Assembly: GCA_905233405.1 (NCBI GenBank)
Contig: CAJOEG010000031.1
Span: forward strand, 1-28,149
From: an uncultured Bacteroidales bacterium
Lineage (GTDB): Bacteria; Bacteroidota; Bacteroidia; Bacteroidales; ML635J-15
Length of the DNA: 28,149 nt
Direction of reading: 5' to 3'
Numbering within the stretch: position 1 is the stretch's first letter; every line of letters starts with the position of its first letter. A model generated the notes under the pieces. It ran no database searches. It was not told the origin of the DNA and saw nothing but the letters and a program-made list of their open reading frames with translations. Shown piece by piece: positions 22,208 to 28,149 of the stretch. The position numbers were made by a program, and so were the translations under genes.

Positions 22208-22263
22208 TTTTGTCACCATCTCTGCCACCAAAATCCAAAATTTCAAACTTTTTTGTGACAAAA
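22208..22263. promoter_or_regulatory. inverted repeat TTTTGTCAC/GTGACAAAA, possible activator site
   Basis: Two perfect 9-bp arms, 22208-22216 and 22255-22263, 47 bp centre to centre and about 130-185 bp upstream of the sigma-54-type promoter. That distance is usual for an enhancer-binding protein. The function is inferred from position. Confidence 0.35.
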
Positions 22264-22392
22264 CAACACCCCAAAACTTTTGGTATGACATGAAGATTTT
22301 TGCCATAAAAAATCCCATATTTTGCACAACTTACTAATTTTCAATTCGTTACACGATAATATAGCCATTTCCTAAACAATTTTCCATTCCGC

Positions 22393-22408
22393 TGGCACAC
22401 AGATTGCC
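22393..22408 (+). promoter_or_regulatory. sigma-54 (-24/-12) promoter of dnaK
   Basis: TGGCAC, five bases, then TTGC: GG at 22394-22395 and GC at 22406-22407, exactly the spacing of the -24/-12 consensus TGGCAC-N5-TTGC. Predicted transcription start is near 22418, about 44 bp before the dnaK ATG. No TAnnTTTG box was found in the 399-bp gap. Confidence 0.7.
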
Positions 22409-22461
22409 ATATCCAAGTCGTGAATTTTTCAAAATTGTAAAACAAAAAAAAACATAAAATT

Positions 22462-24384
22462 ATGAGTAAGATTATAGGAATAGACTTAGGTACCACCAAT
22501 TCATGTGTGGCAGTTATGGAAGGCGGCGAACCTGTTGTTATCACCAACAGTGAAGGTCATAGGACCACCCCTTCGATTGTAGGATTCTTGAAGGACGGCG
22601 AACGTAAGGTCGGCGACCCAGCTAAGCGTCAGGCAATTACAAACCCGTTGAACACTGTTTTCTCAATCAAGCGTTTCATGGGCGAAAGATACGACAACGT
22701 AACCAAGGAAATCGAGCGCGTTCCTTACGAAGTTGTTCGTGGCGACAACAACACTCCGCGTGTTAAGATTGGCGACCGCAACTACACTCCGCAGGAAATT
22801 TCGGCAATCATCCTCCAGAAGATGAAGAAGACCGCTGAGGAATACCTTGGCGAAGATGTCAACGAAGCAGTTATTACCGTTCCTGCATACTTCAGCGACT
22901 CACAGCGTCAGGCAACCAAGGAAGCTGGCGAAATCGCAGGCTTGAAGGTAAAACGTATCATCAACGAGCCTACCGCAGCAGCTTTGGCATATGGTCTTGA
23001 CAAGAAGAACAAGGATATGAAGGTTGCAGTATTCGACCTCGGTGGCGGTACATTCGATATTTCAATCCTTGAACTCGGCGACGGCGTTTTCGAAGTTAAA
23101 TCGACCAACGGCGATACCCACCTCGGCGGTGATGATTTCGACCACGTTATCATCGAATGGCTGGCAGACGAATTCCAGAAGGAAAACGGCGTTGACCTCC
23201 GCAAGGACTCTATCGCTCTCCAGCGTCTGAAAGAGGCTGCCGAAAAGGCAAAGATTGAATTGTCGTCATCGACATCATCGGAAATCAACCTGCCGTACAT
23301 TATGCCGGTTGACGGTGTTCCAAAGCATTTGGTAAAGACCTTGACCCGTTCGCAGTTCGAGCAGCTTGCCGACCGTCTTATCAACGCAACAATCGCTCCT
23401 TGCCAGCAGGCATTGAAGGATTCGGGATTCTCGGCATCGGATATCGACGAAGTTTTGTTGGTTGGTGGTTCAACCCGTATCCCGGCAGTTCAGGAAAAGG
23501 TAAAGCAGTTCTTCGGCAAGACCCCGTCGAAGGGCGTTAACCCCGACGAAGTTGTAGCTGTTGGTGCTGCAATCCAGGGCGGTGTCCTCACAGGTGATGT
23601 TACCGATGTATTGCTTCTTGATGTTACCCCGTTGTCACTCGGTATCGAGACTTTGGGCGGCGTAATGACAAAGCTCATCGAATCGAACACCACAATACCT
23701 TGCAAGAAGCAGGAAGTATTCTCGACCGCAGCCGACAACCAGCCTTCAGTCGAAATCCACGTATTGCAGGGCGAACGTTCGATGGCAAGCGACAACAAGA
23801 CCATCGGTCGTTTCCACCTCGACGGCATTCCAGCAGCACCGCGTGGCGTTCCGCAGATTGAAGTTACCTTCGACATCGATGCAAACGGTATCCTGAAGGT
23901 TTCGGCAAAAGACAAGGGCACAGGCAAGGAACAAAGCATCCGTATCGAAGCTTCATCGGGACTTTCGGACGACGAAATCAAGCGTATGAAGGCCGAAGCC
24001 GAAGCCAATGCAAACGCCGACAAGGCTGCAAAGGAAAGAATCGACAAGATTAACCAGGCCGACTCGATGATATTCCAGACCGAAAAGCAGCTCAAGGAAT
24101 TGGGCGACAAGATTCCTGCCGACAAGAAGGCTCCTATCGAAAGCGCATTGAACAACCTGAAGGAAGCTCACAAGAGCCAGGATGTCGCTGCTATCGACAA
24201 GGCAATGGAAGCATTGAACAACGCATTCCACGCAGCATCGGAGGACATGTACAAGAACGCAGGTGCCGGTGCAGGTCAGCAGCAGGCTAACCCGAACATG
24301 GGAGGACAGCAGCAGCAGTCGTCTGGCAACTCAGGAAACAACTCGGATGAAGTCACAGATGTTGACTTCGAGGAAATCCACTAG
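22462..24384 (+). CDS. dnaK: molecular chaperone DnaK (Hsp70)
   Basis: 640 residues from ATG 22462, the normal length. The phosphate-1 motif IGIDLGTTNSCVAVMEGG, phosphate-2 AVFDLGGGTFDISIL and adenosine motif LLVGGSTRIPAVQ are intact, followed by the interdomain linker DVLLLDVTPLSLGIETLGG, the peptide-binding beta domain, the helical lid and a Gly/Gln-rich tail ending EVTDVDFEEIH, close to the EEVD-like C-terminus of bacterial DnaK that binds J-proteins. It is the ATP-driven cytosolic chaperone, with DnaJ and GrpE, which are not in this window. Transcription probably starts at a sigma-54-type promoter, which is unusual for dnaK. A strong terminator 24 bp past the stop makes it monocistronic. 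Confidence 0.98.
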   Translation: MSKIIGIDLGTTNSCVAVMEGGEPVVITNSEGHRTTPSIVGFLKDGERKVGDPAKRQAITNPLNTVFSIKRFMGERYDNVTKEIERVPYEVVRGDNNTPRVKIGDRNYTPQEISAIILQKMKKTAEEYLGEDVNEAVITVPAYFSDSQRQATKEAGEIAGLKVKRIINEPTAAALAYGLDKKNKDMKVAVFDLGGGTFDISILELGDGVFEVKSTNGDTHLGGDDFDHVIIEWLADEFQKENGVDLRKDSIALQRLKEAAEKAKIELSSSTSSEINLPYIMPVDGVPKHLVKTLTRSQFEQLADRLINATIAPCQQALKDSGFSASDIDEVLLVGGSTRIPAVQEKVKQFFGKTPSKGVNPDEVVAVGAAIQGGVLTGDVTDVLLLDVTPLSLGIETLGGVMTKLIESNTTIPCKKQEVFSTAADNQPSVEIHVLQGERSMASDNKTIGRFHLDGIPAAPRGVPQIEVTFDIDANGILKVSAKDKGTGKEQSIRIEASSGLSDDEIKRMKAEAEANANADKAAKERIDKINQADSMIFQTEKQLKELGDKIPADKKAPIESALNNLKEAHKSQDVAAIDKAMEALNNAFHAASEDMYKNAGAGAGQQQANPNMGGQQQQSSGNSGNNSDEVTDVDFEEIH

Positions 24385-24407
24385 AATATTGAAAAATATT
24401 AGTACAA

Positions 24408-24440
24408 ACAGGTGCTGACCTGCGTCAGCACCTGTTTTTG
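24408..24440 (+). terminator. intrinsic terminator after dnaK
   Basis: An 11-bp perfect stem, ACAGGTGCTGA with TCAGCACCTGT, loop CCTGCG, then a T-rich tail. Confidence 0.93.
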
Positions 24441-24494
24441 TTTTATGTCACCGCAGCACAAGCGAAAAATTATCCCATCAATGCTCTTTACCTC

Positions 24495-24514
24495 CAATGT
24501 TATCTGGATTTGCA
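24495..24514. repeat. left copy of the direct repeat flanking fic
   Basis: CAATGTTATCTGGATTTGCA matches 25703-25722 at 18 of 20 positions. Both copies are followed by GGTGTAAATTTT-type elements. No gene is seen in the gap 24441-24734. Confidence 0.65.
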
Positions 24515-24597
24515 ACCTTTACCTCACTGCCATAGCAGTAATCCGCTCAAGTGCTACAAACAAAATGTCTATTGTTGACATTATAAAGGTTATTTCC

Positions 24598-24643
24598 GCA
24601 TTACAAATGCTGATATTCGCATGAGTCGGATTACAAATCCGAC
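24598..24643. repeat. two palindromes sharing the core ATTACAAAT
   Basis: GCATT-ACA-AATGC at 24598-24610 and GTCGGATT-ACA-AATCCGAC at 24625-24643. The loop core is identical, while the outer arm bases differ and still pair. This is REP-like. Confidence 0.75.
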
Positions 24644-24666
24644 ACAACCGCAAAAATTTCATATTT

Positions 24667-24726
24667 TGGCGGTGTAAAATTTTGTAATGGCGGTGTAAAA
24701 TTGTAATTTTGGCGGTGTAAATTTTT
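24667..24726. promoter_or_regulatory. operator-like array TGGCGGTGTAAAATT x3 before fic
   Basis: Copies start at 24667, 24688 and 24710, 21-22 bp apart (two helical turns), the last ending 8 bp before the fic start codon. Each carries GTGTAAA-TTT, close to an inverted repeat. One further copy lies after the gene (25733-25757). The Fic protein has a C-terminal HTH-like domain that could bind here; this is inference. Confidence 0.45.
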
Positions 24727-24734
24727 ACTGGAAA

Positions 24735-25685
24735 ATGGAGAGGAAAGAATTACAGGACAAACTGTTGGAATGCGAAAAACTACAGCAACAACTGTGGGCA
24801 TATCGCCCACTTTCGGCAGAAACGCTCAAATCGCTTCGCGAATATTACAGAATCGGTCTCACCTATACGAGCAACGCCATCGAGGGCAACAGCCTTACTG
24901 AATCGGAAACCAAAGTGGTCATTGAGGACGGCCTTACACTCGAAGGAAAACCGCTAAACGACATTTTCGAGGCGGTAGGACACGCCAAGGCATACGACTA
25001 TATGTACGCCGTCAGCCACGATTCGCCAATTACCGAAGATATTGTCTGCAATTTGCACAGACTCTTCTATCAGCAGATAAACCCTGAAAATGCAGGCAAA
25101 TACCGTCATGTACCTGTATTTATAAGCGGAAGCAAATACGCAGTTGCTCCTGCCGCAGAAATCTCCAAGCGAATGCAACAGCTTTTGCATTGGTACAATT
25201 CGCACGAAGGAAAACTGCACCCTGTAACACTAGCAGCCGAACTGCACAAACGATTTGTTTTCATACATCCGTTTATCGACGGCAATGGCCGTATGGCACG
25301 CCTGCTTATGAATCTCGCACTGATGCGAAACGACTACAATATAGCCATAATACCTGCTATTTGCCGTGCCGAATACATATCGGCGCTTGAACTTGCACAT
25401 ACCGACGACATTGTTTTTCATGCTTTCATTGCCGACCGCGTGATGATGACACAAATGGACATATTAAGGCTGTTCAGAGAAAACGAACCAGCACAGGAAA
25501 AAATGCCGTTCGACCAAATGCTGCTGCAGACAATAACACACAATCCAGGACTTAACGCACCAAAATTGTCAGAACGCCTAGGCAGAAGTCTTCGCACAAC
25601 ACAACGGTACATAAAGACCTTATCCGAAAAAAGACTTATCGAATTTCGCGGTGTTGCAAAAAATGGAGGCTACTACGCGTTATAG
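24735..25685 (+). CDS. Fic-domain AMP transferase (class II) with C-terminal winged helix
   Basis: 316 residues from ATG 24735. The N-terminal inhibitory helix has TSNAIEGN ((S/T)xxxE(G/N) motif, about residues 42-50), so it is a self-inhibited class II Fic. The catalytic loop is HPFIDGNGRMAR near residue 180, complete with the catalytic His and the phosphate-binding GNGR. The beta-flap region FISGSKYAVAP would position the target. The last ~60 residues (PGLNAPKLSERLGRSLRTTQRYIKTLSEKRLIEFRGVAKNGGYYAL) form a winged-helix DNA-binding domain. Such proteins transfer AMP to hydroxyl side chains of target proteins and may repress their own genes. The target here is unknown. The gene is flanked by direct repeats, which suggests mobility or a duplication event. 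Confidence 0.93.
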   Translation: MERKELQDKLLECEKLQQQLWAYRPLSAETLKSLREYYRIGLTYTSNAIEGNSLTESETKVVIEDGLTLEGKPLNDIFEAVGHAKAYDYMYAVSHDSPITEDIVCNLHRLFYQQINPENAGKYRHVPVFISGSKYAVAPAAEISKRMQQLLHWYNSHEGKLHPVTLAAELHKRFVFIHPFIDGNGRMARLLMNLALMRNDYNIAIIPAICRAEYISALELAHTDDIVFHAFIADRVMMTQMDILRLFRENEPAQEKMPFDQMLLQTITHNPGLNAPKLSERLGRSLRTTQRYIKTLSEKRLIEFRGVAKNGGYYAL

Positions 25686-25702
25686 TTTCACCGGTCTCAC
25701 CC

Positions 25703-25757
25703 AAATGTTGTCTGGATTTGCACAAATTCCATTTTTTGGGGTGTAAATTTTCACTGG
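25703..25757. repeat. right copy of the fic-flanking repeat
   Basis: AAATGTTGTCTGGATTTGCA (25703-25722) and TTTTTGGGGTGTAAATTTT followed by CACTGG (25733-25757) mirror in the same order the elements at 24495 and 24710 upstream of fic. Confidence 0.65.
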
Positions 25758-25782
25758 CATATAGGAACAAAAAAATTTATTG

Positions 25783-25790
25783 TATCTTTG
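25783..25790 (+). promoter_or_regulatory. Bacteroidetes -7 box for the FISUMP lipoprotein
   Basis: TATCTTTG fits TAnnTTTG, 24 bp before the start codon. Confidence 0.7.
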
Positions 25791-25814
25791 TCGCTCACAA
25801 AAAAATAAAGTACG

Positions 25815-27002
25815 ATGAGAAAATCATTATTTCTATTATTCGCCATCGTTTCTGTAGCAGGAATGATAGCATTTAGCGGTTGCGATACCGACGTGAAAAC
25901 CTATACGGTAACTTTCGATGCCAACGGCGGCGAAGGAACCATGGATACACAATTGTTTACCGAAGACTACGAAAAAGCGCTTAGCGCCAACAAGTTCACA
26001 CGCGAAGGCTATTCGTTCGCAGGATGGAACACAATGCGCGACGGCACCGGCACAGCCTACACCGACCAGCAGAAGATAAAGGTGGTTGCCGACATGACAC
26101 TCTACGCACAGTGGAACGATACAAGTGTAACAACTTATACGGTAACTTTCGATGCCAACGGTGGAATTGGAGAAATGGCACCACAGATATTTACAATAGG
26201 TACTGCACAAGCACTTACTGCAAATGCTTTTACAAAAGAAAACAATTGGTTCGCAGGTTGGAATACTGCAAGTGACGGACAAGGTACAGCATACACGGAT
26301 TCACAAGAAATTACAGCAACAGAAAATATGACATTGTATGCTCAATGGAAATTGTCAACAGGAGAGAATAACGGTCATATTTGGGTTGACCTAGATCTTC
26401 CGAGCGGAAACATGTGGGCAACCTGCAACGTAGGCGCTGATGCCCCCGAAGCTGCCGGAAACTATTACGCATGGGCAGAAACAGCTCCAAAACAGACTTA
26501 TACCACCGAAAATTACCCGTATATACGCCTTGTGGTAGAAGGTGAAGATACTCTTCAAAAGCTTACAAAGTACTGCTCGCATGGTCATTTCGGCTACGAA
26601 GGTTTTAGCGATGAACTGGAATCACTTTTAGCTGAAGACGATGCCGCAGCAGTAAACTGGGGTGGTCAATGGAAAACGCCATCGGAAGAAGATTATCAGG
26701 AGCTGATTAGAAATTGCACAATAACAACAGATACCATAAACAATGTGGTAGGACTTACATTTAAGGGCACAAACGGAAACTCAATCTTCATGCCTGCCGT
26801 CCGCTACTATAGTGATGAAGGTTTGGTCGAGAATGTTTGCGGTCGTTACTGGACAAGTACGCTGGCAACCGATATAAGCTATACATCCCCGACTTGTGCA
26901 ATGAATTGCACTTTTTATCTCGAATACGAATATGCAGAAGTGTACCCATGGGTTCGCGATTGCGGTTTGCCGGTAAGGGCAATATGCACGCTTAGCAAGT
27001 AA
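25815..27002 (+). CDS. surface lipoprotein with two Listeria-Bacteroides repeats and a FISUMP domain
   Basis: 395 residues from ATG 25815. The signal peptide MRKSLFLLFAIVSVAGMIAF ends in FSGC, a lipobox, so Cys23 would be lipidated. Two InlB-type B-repeats follow (about residues 29-98 and 106-176), each TYTVTFDANGG...F..W.....AGWNT..DG.GTAYTD......MTLYAQW. The C-terminal ~210 residues (GHIWVDLDLPSGNMWATCNVGA, NWGGQWKTPSEEDYQEL, GNSIFMPAVRYY, GRYWTST, GLPVRAIC) form a Fibrobacter succinogenes major paralogous (FISUMP) domain. Such proteins are exported to the outer membrane or cell surface; the ligand is unknown. The second repeat differs in codon use from the first, arguing against very recent duplication. 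A terminator follows at 27061. Confidence 0.92.
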   Translation: MRKSLFLLFAIVSVAGMIAFSGCDTDVKTYTVTFDANGGEGTMDTQLFTEDYEKALSANKFTREGYSFAGWNTMRDGTGTAYTDQQKIKVVADMTLYAQWNDTSVTTYTVTFDANGGIGEMAPQIFTIGTAQALTANAFTKENNWFAGWNTASDGQGTAYTDSQEITATENMTLYAQWKLSTGENNGHIWVDLDLPSGNMWATCNVGADAPEAAGNYYAWAETAPKQTYTTENYPYIRLVVEGEDTLQKLTKYCSHGHFGYEGFSDELESLLAEDDAAAVNWGGQWKTPSEEDYQELIRNCTITTDTINNVVGLTFKGTNGNSIFMPAVRYYSDEGLVENVCGRYWTSTLATDISYTSPTCAMNCTFYLEYEYAEVYPWVRDCGLPVRAICTLSK

Positions 27003-27060
27003 ATACACGTTAATTAAAGTGTTCCTGGCGTTGATTTTTTGAGAAATAAAACATTTTTGA

Positions 27061-27092
27061 AATGTGCTGACTATAGTTGGCACATTTTTTTG
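27061..27092 (+). terminator. intrinsic terminator after the FISUMP lipoprotein
   Basis: AAATGTGC pairs with GCACATTT around a 12-nt loop, followed by T residues. It lies between two convergent genes. Confidence 0.8.
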
Positions 27093-27127
27093 TTATCTGT
27101 TGTAACTTGAAACAACAGTGGTAATCT

Positions 27128-28149
27128 TTATCTCTCTATTTCCACCGCAATAATCTCAATTCTTCTTTCCCTTGCTGCGGCTGGATTGTAAACCGAATTT
27201 CGTTGGTCGCTACGGTCGTCGCTCACGTTGGCGGCTGCCTTTGTTTTGCCGAAGGCTACAAACTTGTATTCAATCTGTCCGTTTTCGATATACTGGCGTA
27301 ACACTCCGTTTTCGTATTCGTTGAAATAATTCACAAGCGACGAAATTCTTCGTTTTGCAAGGTTGTTGTTGTATTCCACTGTGTTAAGTGGGCTTGTGAA
27401 ACCCTTTATCGTTATTGCCACCTTCTGTCCGCTTTCAAGCAGTTCCTTCATCATTTTGGTAAATTCGATGAGGCGGTTGTAGTTTTCCTCCACCATATTG
27501 GAGAAGAAAACATCTATGCTGTCGGTTGCCTGTTCGCGACGAGTGCGGTCGAGACCTTTGGAAAATTCGCGGCGATACTTTTCCTGCATTTGCATATAAC
27601 TGAAATAGGTGTCGCTGTAGTTCTGTGTAGTAACTGTGTCCCACGAATTTGGATTTGGAATATCGTTGTGGAAGTAGAGGCTTATCGGGACTAGCAGTTT
27701 GGTGCGCTGTGTGAGAGTTGCTATTCTTATTTCGGTTTCCATTGCAAGACGTTCCTCTTCGCTGACAAACTTTTCAATGTTGTAGTAGAAAATGTCGTTG
27801 CAGCAACTCTGATGTGTCTGTGCCAATGCGCCTTTGCGGTTGCTAGTGAGAAATGCTATGCCTTCTTCTGGATATATCTTATAATAGATGTCGTTTTGCG
27901 CAGAGTTTATCGGGTAGCCAAGATTTTGTATCTCGTTCCATACTCTGAAATTTCCTTTAACAGCAAAGATGTCGAATGCGCCTATTGTCTGGTAGTGGTT
28001 CGAACTGAAATACAAGAGTCCTGCATTCCAGTGGAACACCAGCGTGGGAGGATCGTATGAAAAACGGGAGGACGACTCCTACCGCATATCCACCAGCATA
28101 GAATCCGGGACGGAGGTTATCCAGGTCGATGAAATACAGAAGCTCGATT
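27128..28149 (-). CDS. PD40/OmpA-family outer-membrane protein, 5' partial, apparent frameshift
   Basis: The long frame runs from the stop at 27128 up to a TAG just upstream of 28075. Residues such as HWNAGLLYFSSNHYQTIGAFDIFAV and IYYKIYPEEGIAFLTSNRKG are PD40/WD40-like beta-propeller text. The C-terminal third (VAITIKGFTSPLNTVEYN, then NNLAKRRISSLVNYF) is an OmpA-like peptidoglycan-binding domain, modified at the usual Asp position (GFTSP instead of GFTDP). Upstream of about 28076 the coding sense continues in another frame to the window edge (LLYFIDLDNLRPGFYAGGYAVG); one extra base near 28076 would join the two. The true start is outside the window; GTG 28039 is not it. It probably tethers the outer membrane to the cell wall. 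It could be an active gene with a sequence error or a broken gene. Confidence 0.75.

Noticed and set aside
22076..22327. 83-residue minus-strand protein between the ligase gene and dnaK
   Set aside because: It crosses array C and the nested palindrome and has no domain signature.
24412..24624. 70-residue plus-strand protein after dnaK
   Set aside because: It starts inside the dnaK terminator hairpin and ends in repeat palindromes; no family resemblance.
27077..27092. sigma-54 element starting TGGCAC near 27080
   Set aside because: No GC at the -12 position; the sequence is the 3' arm and T-run of a terminator.

Overview
The window looks like the chromosome of a member of the Bacteroidota, most likely order Bacteroidales. 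The evidence is repeated use of the Bacteroidetes -7 promoter box TAnnTTTG a short way upstream of start codons, A-rich leaders without strong Shine-Dalgarno sites, and typical families (BspA-type leucine-rich repeats, DUF4476, FISUMP and Listeria-Bacteroides repeat lipoproteins, a PNGase F-like secreted glycanase, LolD). Species cannot be decided from the sequence. No rRNA or tRNA gene was seen.

Layout. 1-5409 is housekeeping: a 5'-truncated UPF0597/L-cysteine desulfidase-like gene, then dtd, ade and mnmG on the minus strand. Three parS-like 16-mers lie around ade, which together with mnmG hints at an origin-proximal, ParB-bound region. 5438-6576 is a REP/RAYT cluster: a Y1 transposase with REP-like palindromes on both sides and a remnant of a DUF1016 gene. 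6837-7093 is a promoter-to-terminator structured RNA candidate (possibly 6S-like). 7266-11044 is a tight five-gene operon: a phage-type protein with a macro-like N-terminal motif, a Sel1-repeat protein, Nmad2, Nmad3 and a double zinc ribbon. Nmad domains are predicted parts of nucleic-acid base-modification systems. A HEPN/MNT toxin-antitoxin pair follows (11363-12081). This accessory island is the best candidate for an undescribed system. 12281-12397 holds a strict 33-bp-period repeat.

12551-16154 encodes an LRR protein without a signal peptide and a secreted PNGase F-like enzyme. 16230-19246 holds lolD, rsmE (with an apparent one-base frameshift) and ahcY. 19434-22062 holds a Gly/Asn/His-rich DUF4476 protein and an O-antigen ligase-like membrane protein. 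dnaK (22462-24384) has a textbook sigma-54 -24/-12 element upstream. A class II Fic protein (24735-25685) lies between duplicated flanks with a 21-22-bp-period operator-like array. The window ends with a FISUMP lipoprotein and a PD40/OmpA-type gene that runs off the end and also appears frameshifted.

The intergenic DNA is unusually rich in short degenerate tandem arrays: an 8-bp NNRCAGKC family at three loci, two 7-bp families and another 8-bp family. Several of these start inside the 3' ends of genes. All family assignments are by eye from motifs; no database search was run.
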